A stretch of 64,000 nt of DNA from Methylophilus sp. QUAN (lineage in GTDB: Bacteria > Pseudomonadota > Gammaproteobacteria > Burkholderiales > Methylophilaceae), in the NCBI RefSeq assembly GCF_015354445.1, contig NZ_JADKYT010000002.1, forward strand, positions 62,001 to 126,000. Reading direction: 5' to 3'. Positions 56,147 through 64,000 of this stretch are shown here, piece after piece. A model generated the notes under the pieces. That model made no database searches. It worked only from the letters and a program-made list of their open reading frames with translations, and was not told where the DNA came from. The position numbers and the translations under genes are program-made. Within the stretch, counting starts at the first letter, position 1; each line of letters opens with the position of its first letter.

Positions 56147-57337
56147 ATGGAAGCATTAGTGTCAGCGAATGACGTCTTGTTTGTATTGCTGGGAGCCATC
56201 ATGGTGCTGGCAATGCATGCCGGGTTTGCCTTTTTGGAAGTCGGCACCGTGCGTCAAAAAAATCAGGTCAATGCCCTGGTCAAAATCATGGTGGATTTTT
56301 GTGTGTCTACCATTGCCTATTTTTTCATTGGTTACAGCATTGCCTATGGCATCAACTTTTTTAGCGGCGCGGATGTCCTCGCAGCGAAAAGTGGCTACGA
56401 CCTGGTGAAATTCTTTTTCCTGCTCACATTTGCGGCTGCGATTCCGGCCATCGTGTCCGGCGGCATTGCCGAGCGTGCCAAATTTAACCCGCAAATGGCC
56501 GCAACCTTCCTGATTGTCGGGTTTGTTTACCCGTTTTTTGAAGGCATTGCCTGGAATAACCATTTCGGTTTTCAAGACTGGCTGAAAGCCAGCTTTGGCG
56601 CAGGTTTTCATGACTTCGCGGGTTCTGTGGTGGTGCATGCCATGGGTGGCTGGATTGCATTGGCCGCTGTCATCCTGCTGGGTGCACGTAATGGCCGCTA
56701 TACCAAGGATGGCCGCCTGCATGCCTATCCGCCTTCGAATATTCCTTTCCTCGCTTTAGGCGCCTGGATACTCACGGTCGGCTGGTTTGGCTTTAACGTC
56801 ATGTCTGCACAATCGATTCAAAATATCTCCGGCCTGGTGGCGGTTAATTCCCTCATGGCGCTGGTAGGCGGCACGTTGGCGGCGCTGGTGCTGGGTAAAA
56901 ATGACCCGGGTTTTGTACACAACGGCCCATTAGCCGGCCTGGTTGCGGTGTGCGCGGGCTCAGACGTGATGCACCCGCTAGGCGCACTAGTCACTGGTGC
57001 AGTGGCAGGCAGCCTGTTTGTGTGGGCATTCACGGTGACCCAAAGCCGCCTCAAAATCGATGACGTATTAGGTGTCTGGCCATTGCACGGCTTGTGCGGC
57101 GCCTGGGGCGGCATTGCAGCGGGTATTTTTGGCTGCAGCGCACTGGGCGGTATGGGCGGCGTGAGCTTTGTCAGCCAATTGATAGGCACATTGACCGGTG
57201 TAGTGATTGCCGTGATAGGCGGAACCGTCGTGTATGGCTTGTTGAAAAAGCTGGTCGGTATTCGGCTTGACGCTGAGTCTGAGTTTGATGGTGCTGATTT
57301 AAGTATTCATAAAATTCCGTCTGTGTCTGGTGATTAG
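56147..57337 (+). CDS. amtB: Ammonium transporter (Amt/MEP family)
   Basis: This is 396 residues from the ATG at 56147, preceded by GGAG. About 11 transmembrane helices are seen with the Amt signatures FFLLTFAAAIPAIVSGGIAERA and FAGSVVVHAMGGWIALA (first pore His), and HGLCGAWGGIAAG with the second pore His. It takes up ammonium across the inner membrane under nitrogen limitation. No glnK gene is adjacent, unlike the usual glnK-amtB operon. The NtrC and sigma54 elements upstream explain its regulation. A strong terminator follows. Confidence 0.95.
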   Translation: MEALVSANDVLFVLLGAIMVLAMHAGFAFLEVGTVRQKNQVNALVKIMVDFCVSTIAYFFIGYSIAYGINFFSGADVLAAKSGYDLVKFFFLLTFAAAIPAIVSGGIAERAKFNPQMAATFLIVGFVYPFFEGIAWNNHFGFQDWLKASFGAGFHDFAGSVVVHAMGGWIALAAVILLGARNGRYTKDGRLHAYPPSNIPFLALGAWILTVGWFGFNVMSAQSIQNISGLVAVNSLMALVGGTLAALVLGKNDPGFVHNGPLAGLVAVCAGSDVMHPLGALVTGAVAGSLFVWAFTVTQSRLKIDDVLGVWPLHGLCGAWGGIAAGIFGCSALGGMGGVSFVSQLIGTLTGVVIAVIGGTVVYGLLKKLVGIRLDAESEFDGADLSIHKIPSVSGD

Positions 57338-57384
57338 CTACATAGTGTGATGACGTATATCGCTCAGTTCTTGAGAGATTGATT

Positions 57385-57418
57385 AAAAAGGCCCTGAACC
57401 AACGTTTAGGGCCTTTTT
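57385..57418 (+). terminator. Intrinsic terminator after amtB
   Basis: AAAAAGGCCCT / AGGGCCTTTTT forms a long perfect stem with an 11-base loop region and T-tract. Confidence 0.9.
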
Positions 57419-57855
57419 GCTTTTGGCATTTGCTTTAAGTATTTGTGCGAACTCAGTCTTCTATTGCCATGCGTGCTGCGATGTATTTTGCAGCACTGCT
57501 TCATACCAGTCACCTGTGAAGTGGTGATTGCATAGCAACATTCCCGCTTCCGCAACACACCTTGATTTTAGATAAAACAAGGACTGTTGCGGTTGTCTGG
57601 CATATATATTGCGAATTAGTCACTTGTAAATGAATGATTTTGCCGGGGTGGATCGGGCCTTTATGGGCCATAAAGCATCCATGCGCCAACTTGCTATTCA
57701 TTCACATCAAAAGTAATGAAATTTCAGAATGTTTTAACTGTTAATTTACAAACAGTATGTTTGTACTGAGACAAAAAAATGCGCATGAATAAACATTGCT
57801 TTTTTTAAAAGAAATTCAATTGCAAATCAAAACTAAAGAATAAAGCGCAGGTGAC
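57419..57855. other. AT-rich intergenic region with a possible structured transcript
   Basis: No convincing protein gene lies here. It holds a sigma54-like element at 57598-57613. Downstream, at about 57630-57700, is a nested set of complementary segments: AATGAAT / ATTCATT, TGGAT / ATCCA, and CTTTAT-GGGCC-ATAAAG, that would fold into an extended stem. It may be a leader of the following HTH gene or a separate small RNA. The composition is more AT-rich than the flanking operons. Confidence 0.45.
57598..57613 (+). promoter_or_regulatory. Putative sigma54 promoter upstream of the HTH gene
   Basis: TGGCATATATATTGCG has GG-N10-GC spacing and matches TGGCA at -24 and TTGC at -12. It would give a leader of about 230 nt before the HTH gene at 57856. 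Confidence 0.5.
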
Positions 57856-58287
57856 ATGGTGGATGACCAAGAATACGAAAAACTCAAAATAACGGCTTAC
57901 CAAATTATAAAAGAGTCAAAAAATGTAGATCAAATTAAGCAGGCTTTAGCGTTTATCTTGCCTACAGCGCATCAAATGGATATCGATGAGACAGCCAAGG
58001 TATTGGGCTTTTCTAATAATTGGGTATCGCAGTTGCGCTCCAGGTTTTTACATGGGAAACCCTTGAAACATGCGTCTCGAGGGGGGAGGCACCATGTGGT
58101 GATGAGTGCTGAGCAAGAAATTCAGTTTGTCGCACAGTTTAGAGAAAAATATCAATTAAACAATGAGATAGATGCGAAGGTATTAAAGGAGGAACTTGAG
58201 AAGTACCTGGCAAAAAAGATTTCAACATCGTATGTGTATACCTTTATACGACGCCATAAAAGTCTGTTGAAGGCGAACAAAAATTAA
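57856..58287 (+). CDS. Small helix-turn-helix protein resembling transposase N-terminal domains
   Basis: This is 143 residues, highly charged, AT-rich in codon use. A homeodomain-like HTH (MDIDETAKVLGFSNNWVSQLRSRFLHG, about 38-66) is followed by a second winged-helix-like part (NEIDAKVLKEELEKYLAKKISTSYVYTFIRRH). This two-HTH layout is like the DNA-binding part of IS630-type transposases, but no catalytic DDE domain follows, so it is a stand-alone DNA-binding protein or remnant. It precedes the sigma54-controlled receptor operon and could regulate it. Function is not established. Confidence 0.65.
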   Translation: MVDDQEYEKLKITAYQIIKESKNVDQIKQALAFILPTAHQMDIDETAKVLGFSNNWVSQLRSRFLHGKPLKHASRGGRHHVVMSAEQEIQFVAQFREKYQLNNEIDAKVLKEELEKYLAKKISTSYVYTFIRRHKSLLKANKN

Positions 58288-58349
58288 TCATGTTTTTAGC
58301 CGCGCCTGGAGACATTCTTTTTGATTTGTAATTTGCTTTAAAAAATGTC

Positions 58350-58365
58350 TGGCACGTGAATTGCC
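58350..58365 (+). promoter_or_regulatory. Near-consensus sigma54 promoter of the TonB receptor operon
   Basis: TGGCACGTGAATTGCC matches all seven bases of the -24 consensus TGGCACG and four of five at -12 (TTGC), with exact spacing. Transcription would begin near 58376, giving a leader of about 64 nt. The needed enhancer-binding activator is not encoded in the window. Confidence 0.8.
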
Positions 58366-58439
58366 ATCTCCCTTATCAAAATTAAGGCAATTGGAAAAAT
58401 TGCAATCGTCAGTTTTATAAAACGTAATAAGGGAAGAGC

Positions 58440-61136
58440 ATGTCAGTTAAGAAGAGGCGTTCAATCGCATTCAAGCAGTTAATTACCGGTGCAACCATTT
58501 TTAATTTTATCGCCACAACCAGTACATTTGCCGAGGTGCAGGACACAGCAGAAACCAATATTAATGAAGCCGCCAGTCAGCAGCCAGTAGCGTTAAACAG
58601 CGAAGGCATTGACGAGGACACGGCGAGTGCAGAATCAGATAGCGAGTTAGGCGCGGTTGTTGTGAAGCGCAAGCGGCTAAAAACCGTTTTACCCACAAGA
58701 CCGAGCTCGTCAGTCTACGGCACTGAAACAACAGTATTAGATACTACACGCTCAGTCTCTCAGATTTCAGCAGAGCAACTGGAACGAGATCCGATCAAAA
58801 CCGCGGATGATATGGTGAAGTATGCACCAGGAATCACCAGGAACGGCGGCCAGAATGTGTCGATTGCGCCGTTAATCCGTGGCCAGAACTCAGAAATATT
58901 CCAGGATGGCCAACGTACTTACAATGTGCGTCATCCGTTCAACCTGAATGCATTTGAGTCCGTCGATATTGTGGCTGGTCCGCCTTCACAAGTGTTTGGG
59001 CCGAGTTCACGTAGTGGCGGTTATGCCAACTACATCAGCAAGAAACCGGACTTTGACAAGCAGCGTAGCCAAATCAACGTGCAACTCGGCACCTTGATTC
59101 CGAGTGGTGATTCATATTTTTCGGGACGGGTTACCTATGACACCACCGGCCCGATCAATGACAAGGTGGCTTACCGCGTCAGTATTACGCCGCAACGGTC
59201 GAATGATTATTACAAGAATGTCAGCAATGACTTTAATGCCGTCTACGGTGCCCTGGCTTTCAAACCAACTGATAATGTGCGTATTGACTGGAACGCCAGT
59301 TACGATGACTACTATGATTTTAACGTCACGCATGGCTGGAACCGGGCGACCCAAGAGTTAATTGATAGTGGCAAGTATTACGCTGGCCGTGCCACACCTA
59401 TTATCAGCAAGGTTGTTGGTGGGGTGACGCAATATTACTCACCTGTTTACGCCAATGGCAGTTATAACTCACAAGTCATCGGCTGGCAGCAACGTACACG
59501 AAATGCGCAAGGCCAGTTTATCGCCGGAGCAACCGTTGCCGCGCCGTTCACGACGCCAGGACAGGCAGGCACCGTACGCGGCTGGGTATATGATCCAACG
59601 CTTGCTGGTAATGGCCTCACCTCAGTCTCCAGAAATGACTTCTCAAACCCGAATGATGAAAACACCGCCAAACGTGGTACCTCACAATTAAAGATAGCGG
59701 TAGACCTCAATCCGAACTGGTCTATTGTCAATAGTAGTTTCTTTCAATACTCAAAAGACACGACCAATTCCATCGGGAGTTTCCTGGCGCAATTTGAAGA
59801 CAAGATTTTTGATAACCGTTTTGAGTTGCGTGGAAAAACCAATTTCAACTTGTTTGGTTTGGACATTCAGGACAATAGCAATACCGGCTTTGCGATTCGT
59901 CACGAGCGCTTTAAAACACTGGCTGCCAATAACAGCTTCACGGTGGCTCCCTATGATTTAACGGCGCCGCTATCGCTTAAAACGCCTGCCGGTTTATATG
60001 GCTTGCCGGTGACTGGTGATTCTGGCTCATGGATTGGTACGGCAGGTGTGCCTCAACTGTCTAGCTATTTTGGCTATTTGAACTTGCCAAGAATGTATCC
60101 GGCTGGTGATGGTTTGTATGCCGAAGTAGGGGGCTCTCCTGCCAGTGGTGGTGCGGTGTATACCGGTGAAGGCAGTTGGACCAGCAGCTCCTTTTTTACA
60201 CAGCAAAATATCGCCATTAATCAACGGGTCGGATTTAACTTGGGCTTAAACACTACCCATATTAATGCCAAGATCAAGAACCCGCTGGTGGTCGCTGCCG
60301 GTCAGGAGCGCAGTGATGAGCAAAACTTCTGGCTGCCTAGCGTGCAAGCTTCGGCTTATTTCAAGCCGCTGGAGAACACCACCATTTATTACACCTATGA
60401 TCACTCCTATGCATTAAATACCGGTGGTTTTGCCGATGTGCTTACATGGGCGCCTTCTGGCAACACCTTGAATCCATTGGCTTTCCACAGCTTAAGTGAG
60501 CTGCGTGAAGTTGGGATTAAGTCTGAGCCTATCCCCAACAGACTGTTCATCTCATTGGCTGGCTATCGTCAGACACGTGACCTGAGTCCGGACACCACAG
60601 GCAAAATGACTTACCTGGAAGTGAAAGGGCTGGAATCTGCTATACGCTTCCAAGCGACAGATCGCTTAAGCTCGGGTGCAAACCTATCAACGATTAATGC
60701 CAAATATAGCAATATTTCGTACCCTTCAGGCTTCTTCTCGCCAGTCGGGTTTGTGGCTGACAATGCAACCGTGTTTGCAGATGGCAACTCGCTGACCAGG
60801 GCGGCGGCGCCAGGCTCCATCACTGCGCCTGCCATTCCCAAATACTCTGTGAATGCATTTCTGGATTATCGCCTGCCTTCTGGCTTGGGCGCTGAGCTTG
60901 CAGGCTGGTGGACCAGTAGCTGGTATACCAATATTGCACGTACCGTCAAAGTGCCGAATGAATACAACCTGAATCTGACGGTGTATTACCGCCAGCCTAA
61001 ATGGGATGGTTCTATCAGGTTCTTGAATATCACTAATCAAAAGAATTATGTCACTGGCTTAACTGGCGGCACCTCCGAGTTTATTACCCCAACAGCCCCC
61101 TTCGCGATTCAGGCGACTTATGCATACCGTTTTTAA
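58440..61136 (+). CDS. TonB-dependent outer-membrane receptor
   Basis: This is 898 residues with a signal peptide (cleavage near STFAEVQ). An N-terminal periplasmic extension (about 33-85) is followed by a plug domain with ADDMVKYAPGITRNGG and IRGQNSEIFQDGQRTYN, then a beta-barrel ending in aromatic YAYRF, the barrel-closing Phe. It imports a substrate using the TonB system. The downstream monooxygenase and binding protein suggest an organosulfur or similar nutrient in place of a siderophore. The upstream ribosome-binding site is GGGAAG. It is probably the first gene of a sigma54 operon. Confidence 0.92.
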   Translation: MSVKKRRSIAFKQLITGATIFNFIATTSTFAEVQDTAETNINEAASQQPVALNSEGIDEDTASAESDSELGAVVVKRKRLKTVLPTRPSSSVYGTETTVLDTTRSVSQISAEQLERDPIKTADDMVKYAPGITRNGGQNVSIAPLIRGQNSEIFQDGQRTYNVRHPFNLNAFESVDIVAGPPSQVFGPSSRSGGYANYISKKPDFDKQRSQINVQLGTLIPSGDSYFSGRVTYDTTGPINDKVAYRVSITPQRSNDYYKNVSNDFNAVYGALAFKPTDNVRIDWNASYDDYYDFNVTHGWNRATQELIDSGKYYAGRATPIISKVVGGVTQYYSPVYANGSYNSQVIGWQQRTRNAQGQFIAGATVAAPFTTPGQAGTVRGWVYDPTLAGNGLTSVSRNDFSNPNDENTAKRGTSQLKIAVDLNPNWSIVNSSFFQYSKDTTNSIGSFLAQFEDKIFDNRFELRGKTNFNLFGLDIQDNSNTGFAIRHERFKTLAANNSFTVAPYDLTAPLSLKTPAGLYGLPVTGDSGSWIGTAGVPQLSSYFGYLNLPRMYPAGDGLYAEVGGSPASGGAVYTGEGSWTSSSFFTQQNIAINQRVGFNLGLNTTHINAKIKNPLVVAAGQERSDEQNFWLPSVQASAYFKPLENTTIYYTYDHSYALNTGGFADVLTWAPSGNTLNPLAFHSLSELREVGIKSEPIPNRLFISLAGYRQTRDLSPDTTGKMTYLEVKGLESAIRFQATDRLSSGANLSTINAKYSNISYPSGFFSPVGFVADNATVFADGNSLTRAAAPGSITAPAIPKYSVNAFLDYRLPSGLGAELAGWWTSSWYTNIARTVKVPNEYNLNLTVYYRQPKWDGSIRFLNITNQKNYVTGLTGGTSEFITPTAPFAIQATYAYRF

Positions 61137-61196
61137 GGTTGCGCCAAGGTCAATATGGATTGTGAATGATTTATTAGCTAAGTAAGAGGAATACAA

Positions 61197-62420
61197 ATGG
61201 CAGTCAAAATTTTATGGTATCTCACCGCTCCTGATGGTCCCGTGCCATGGGAGGCAGATGGGCGCTGGAACACCGGGTTCGAGCACTTGCAACAGTTGGC
61301 AAGCACCATTGATAAATTAGGGTTTTACGGGGCATTGCTTGCCACCGGGCAAGATGAGGTGCATACCTTAACCGCCTCTATGCTGGCGACCACCAAGCGC
61401 ATGAAATTTGTCGCTGCCGTGCATCCTGGCCTGATCGCCCCTGCCAAGCTGGCCCAAATCGCACAGACTATAGACCGCTTCTCCGGCGGACGCCTGATTT
61501 ACAACGTGATTAATGGCAACGACGGTGTGCTGCCCTCTCTGGGATTTCATATCAAACATGATGAACGCTACTTGTTTAGCTATGAGTACTGGGATGCTTT
61601 CAGCAAAGTGTATGCGGGCGATAGTAGTGGCTATGACGGCAAATATATCAAGATTGCGCCCAAGCCATCGCCGCTGGTGACGCCTAACCGCGGCCAGCTC
61701 ACCCAGCACTTGCCTAGTATTCCGTTGTGGGGAGCGGGTACCTCCGCACCTGGCGTGGAGCAAGCGGCCAAGTTGCTGGATGTATACCTCAGCTTTGCCG
61801 ACAAACCGCCTGCATTATGCGAGAAGTTTAAAAGGGTGGGCGCAGAAGCAGAGAAATTGGGCCGAAAACTCACTTTTGGCACACGGTTGCAAATTATCGT
61901 ACGCGAAACCGAAGAAGAGGCCTGGGAGTATGCGCAATATTTAGTTGACCGCACCTCAGTGCAGTACGCTAAGGATTGCATTATCAGGCAACTGCCGCCG
62001 GGCGAAACTTTTGAAACCTTCAAGAGTGACAATCCTCAGGTACAAAAAAATATTGAGGCGGTCAGAGCAGGGTATCTGCCCAAAGCCAAAGATTACGAAA
62101 TCTATCCCAATGTGTGGACTGGGCCTGCCTTGCATGGCTTTAACATCGTTGCGCCACTATCGGGTACGACGCTGGTCGGCAGCGCAAAGAATGTGGCGGC
62201 CAGGATTAAAGAGTTTGAGGCAAATGGCACCCACGCCTTCATTTTGTCCGGCTGGCCATTAATTGAAGAGGCCCATCGCGTGGCCGATTTGCTGTTCCCG
62301 CTTCTGGACCTGGATCATGGTTTTGAAGTGCCGGTGTTATCACCGGTGCGTAAAGAAAACTATCCATTGCGAGGCGTACGTCCGGAAGATGTTCATGTGA
62401 ATCAGCAGGAGGCCGCGTAA
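61197..62420 (+). CDS. SsuD-like FMNH2-dependent (LLM-class) monooxygenase
   Basis: This is 407 residues of the luciferase-like (LLM) flavin monooxygenase family, most like alkanesulfonate monooxygenase SsuD. Seen are ILWYLTAPDGPVPWE at the N-terminus, ASTIDKLGFYGALLATG, AAVHPGLIAPAKLAQIAQTIDRFSGGR and YNVINGND, and a late SGWPLIEEAHRVADLLFP. These enzymes cleave C-S bonds with reduced flavin, releasing sulfite and an aldehyde. The N-terminal Ala-Val-Lys-Ile start follows AAGAGGAAT. Exact substrate is not determinable. The stop overlaps the start of the next gene by one base (TAATG). Confidence 0.88.
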   Translation: MAVKILWYLTAPDGPVPWEADGRWNTGFEHLQQLASTIDKLGFYGALLATGQDEVHTLTASMLATTKRMKFVAAVHPGLIAPAKLAQIAQTIDRFSGGRLIYNVINGNDGVLPSLGFHIKHDERYLFSYEYWDAFSKVYAGDSSGYDGKYIKIAPKPSPLVTPNRGQLTQHLPSIPLWGAGTSAPGVEQAAKLLDVYLSFADKPPALCEKFKRVGAEAEKLGRKLTFGTRLQIIVRETEEEAWEYAQYLVDRTSVQYAKDCIIRQLPPGETFETFKSDNPQVQKNIEAVRAGYLPKAKDYEIYPNVWTGPALHGFNIVAPLSGTTLVGSAKNVAARIKEFEANGTHAFILSGWPLIEEAHRVADLLFPLLDLDHGFEVPVLSPVRKENYPLRGVRPEDVHVNQQEAA

Positions 62421-64000
62421 TGAGCAGCGAATTATCAAGAAGAGGCTTTCTCATCAGAGGCGCTGCCATTGGCGGTAGTTTGCTCTTGGGTGGAGGTTTG
62501 CTATCTGGATGCAGAGATGAGCAGGCATCTACCGCTCAAGGCGTCTCTACGCAATCAAGTACACCAAAATATGGTGGCAGGCTACGCATGGGCATTATTG
62601 ATGGCAGTAAGGCAGGGGATTTGGATGCGCATAAGCCTACCACTGCCAGTGCCATCATTCGTGGTTTTGCGTTGTACAGCAAACTGTGGGAATGGAGCGA
62701 GCACATGACGCCAGACCTGGCGTTAGCTGAGGAAGTTGAAGTCAATGATGATGCGACATTGTGGACTATTCGTCTTAAAAAAGACCTGGAGTTTCATAAT
62801 GGTAAAACCATTACCGCAGACGATCTGATTTTCTCAACCCGTCGGCTGTCCGACCCTGAACTGGCGTCGCCTTACTTAGGCTACGTGAAGTGGATTGATA
62901 GGGATAACTTAGTCAAACTGGATGATCGTACCGTACAAATCCCGATTAGAGGTGGTACGGGATTACTCTCTTTACCAGATGCCTGGGTGAACTTTGGCGG
63001 CATTGTGCCAGTGGATTATCACCCAGTGACCAATCCCGTGGGAGCAGGACCGTTTAAGCTCAAAGAGTTTGTGCCTGGACAACGCTCTGTTTTTACCCGC
63101 TTCGCTAATTTCTACAAGTCTGGTCAGCCTTATCCAGATGAATTGGAGATTATTGATTTTAAAGATGAGTATGCACGTATTTCCGCGCTATTAAGCGGTC
63201 AGATTGATATGGCAAACGGCGTTGCGCCTGAGCAAGTCACTGCGCTCAATCGCAACCAAAATATCCAGGTCATTACCAATCAGACGCATGGTTTCCAATC
63301 GATAGATTTAAACCTGAGTGTGGAGCCTTTTAAAGATGACCGTGTAAGGCAGGCTTTCAGGTTAATGATTGATCGGCAAGAGGTGATTGATCGTGCGTTG
63401 GCAGGTCAGGGCAGAGTCGCTAATGATATTTACTCGCCTTTGGATCCCACTTTTAACAGCGCGATCCCACAACGGCCATATGACCCTGAGCAGGCGAGAT
63501 CACTCATTAAGCAGGCGGGCTATGAAGGGTTGACCGTGGAGCTCACCGTAGGGCCTGGACTTTCTGCTGTGGCCGGTGGTTCGCCAGTAGCGCAAGTGTT
63601 TGCCGCTCAAGCGAAAAAAGCTGGCGTGAATATTAAAATCAACCAGGTGGATGCGGCGACATTTGGTGGCCCTAAACGTGCAGATTGGCAATTGAGCTGC
63701 AATAGCAAACTGGGTGGTAGCTTTTTACATACAGCATCTACCGTGGACAGCTTTCTTTCCAGTGCCAATAAAACACATTTTGCAGATGAGCGGTTCGACA
63801 CCTTGTTCAGGCAGGCGATTTCTACCAAAGACCTTGAGAAGCGTACGCCTTTGGTCCATGAGGCACAGCAGATCCAGCATGACAAAGGTGGCTTAATCAT
63901 ATGGTCCTTTGTGAATACGCTGGACCTGGCTTCTCAATCTGTTGGCGGCCTGAAGCCCGAGCGTTCACATTTCCCAACCTGGCGTTTTGACAAGTTATGG
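62420..64000 (+). CDS. Tat-exported lipoprotein, family 5 extracellular solute-binding protein (3' end outside window)
   Basis: The 527 visible codons run off the right edge, so the C-terminus is missing. The N-terminus has a twin-arginine motif (SRRGFLIRG) and lipobox LLSGC, a Tat-dependent lipoprotein. The family 5 (oligopeptide/nickel/opine) binding protein pattern follows: YGGRLRMGI, WEWSEHMTPDLALAEEVEV, LWTIRLKKDLEFHNGKTITADDLIFS, and GAGPFKLKEF. The start follows AGGAGG seven bases upstream and overlaps the monooxygenase stop. It would deliver the substrate to an ABC permease, probably encoded beyond the window. Confidence 0.9.
   Translation, partial: MSSELSRRGFLIRGAAIGGSLLLGGGLLSGCRDEQASTAQGVSTQSSTPKYGGRLRMGIIDGSKAGDLDAHKPTTASAIIRGFALYSKLWEWSEHMTPDLALAEEVEVNDDATLWTIRLKKDLEFHNGKTITADDLIFSTRRLSDPELASPYLGYVKWIDRDNLVKLDDRTVQIPIRGGTGLLSLPDAWVNFGGIVPVDYHPVTNPVGAGPFKLKEFVPGQRSVFTRFANFYKSGQPYPDELEIIDFKDEYARISALLSGQIDMANGVAPEQVTALNRNQNIQVITNQTHGFQSIDLNLSVEPFKDDRVRQAFRLMIDRQEVIDRALAGQGRVANDIYSPLDPTFNSAIPQRPYDPEQARSLIKQAGYEGLTVELTVGPGLSAVAGGSPVAQVFAAQAKKAGVNIKINQVDAATFGGPKRADWQLSCNSKLGGSFLHTASTVDSFLSSANKTHFADERFDTLFRQAISTKDLEKRTPLVHEAQQIQHDKGGLIIWSFVNTLDLASQSVGGLKPERSHFPTWRFDKLW

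Noticed and set aside
57483-57535. A further GG-N10-GC element (TGGTGATTGCATAGCA) as a sigma54 promoter
   Set aside because: Both the -24 and -12 parts match poorly; the spacing alone is expected by chance at this frequency.
57510-57701. A minus-strand open frame of 63 codons between amtB and the HTH gene
   Set aside because: It has no ribosome-binding site or known motif and lies over the sigma54-like element and the structured segment.

Overview
The window reads as chromosome of a betaproteobacterial methylotroph, most likely of the Methylophilaceae. This is inferred from gene content, since no rRNA or tRNA gene is present. The supporting genes are two copies of the PQQ precursor peptide gene pqqA, a beta-propeller protein of the PQQ-dependent-catabolism type, and a sensor/regulator pair resembling MoxY/MoxX of methanol oxidation. 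Coding density is high, most genes lie in short operons, and I see no prophage, complete insertion sequence or CRISPR array.

Layout. 0-4 kb: two YVTN beta-propeller proteins (the first cut by the window edge), then the MoxYX-like pair. 4-7 kb: a LysR regulator divergent from a DJ-1/PfpI plus DUF1330 operon, then a DMT exporter. 7-10.3 kb: umuD and umuC on the minus strand with a pqqA gene lodged between them on the plus strand, a TauE-type permease, and a second pqqA encoding the identical peptide. 10.5-19.7 kb: DUF1275 protein, pgm, an M48 lipoprotein protease with TPRs, small envelope proteins, an iscX-phosphomannomutase-aspartic protease operon, and an AsmA protein. 19.7-22.2 kb: a candidate sigma54-driven tiny RNA, then glyA-nrdR. 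22.2-25.5 kb: serC co-transcribed with an unusual metallopeptidase/ATP-grasp fusion. 25.6-29.6 kb: ribD with a hairpin over its leader, tatD-like gene, a DnaA-box palindrome, mtnA and a class II aldolase (DHAP-shunt-like salvage). 29.6-31.5 kb: aat-bpt (N-degron transferases) with a possible ADP-ribosyltransferase-fold protein.

31.5-42 kb: a large GGDEF/EAL protein, ygiQ, a PhoD-like phosphatase with a multi-spanning patatin lipase, and a TraB/GumN protein. 42-49.3 kb: a stress and envelope cluster (CheY-like and NarL-like regulators, holin-superfamily and ElaB/YqjD membrane proteins, a CHASE3 kinase, two BON proteins, a lipocalin, two glycine-zipper proteins). 49.3-57.3 kb: diguanylate cyclase, sugE, rsuA, a 554-bp imperfect inverted-repeat element, an rRNA/tRNA methyltransferase, hslO, gluQ, and amtB behind an NtrC/sigma54-type control region. 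57.4-64 kb: a more AT-rich intergenic region, a small HTH protein, then a TonB-dependent receptor behind a near-consensus sigma54 promoter, an SsuD-like flavin monooxygenase and a Tat-exported family 5 substrate-binding lipoprotein that runs off the end. Together these look like an uptake and oxidation locus for an organosulfur or related compound under nutrient-limitation control.

The points most worth a second look are the paired pqqA genes, the tiny RNA at 19.7-19.8 kb, the metallopeptidase/ATP-grasp fusion, the N-degron operon with its extra gene, the ribD leader hairpin, and the inverted-repeat element.
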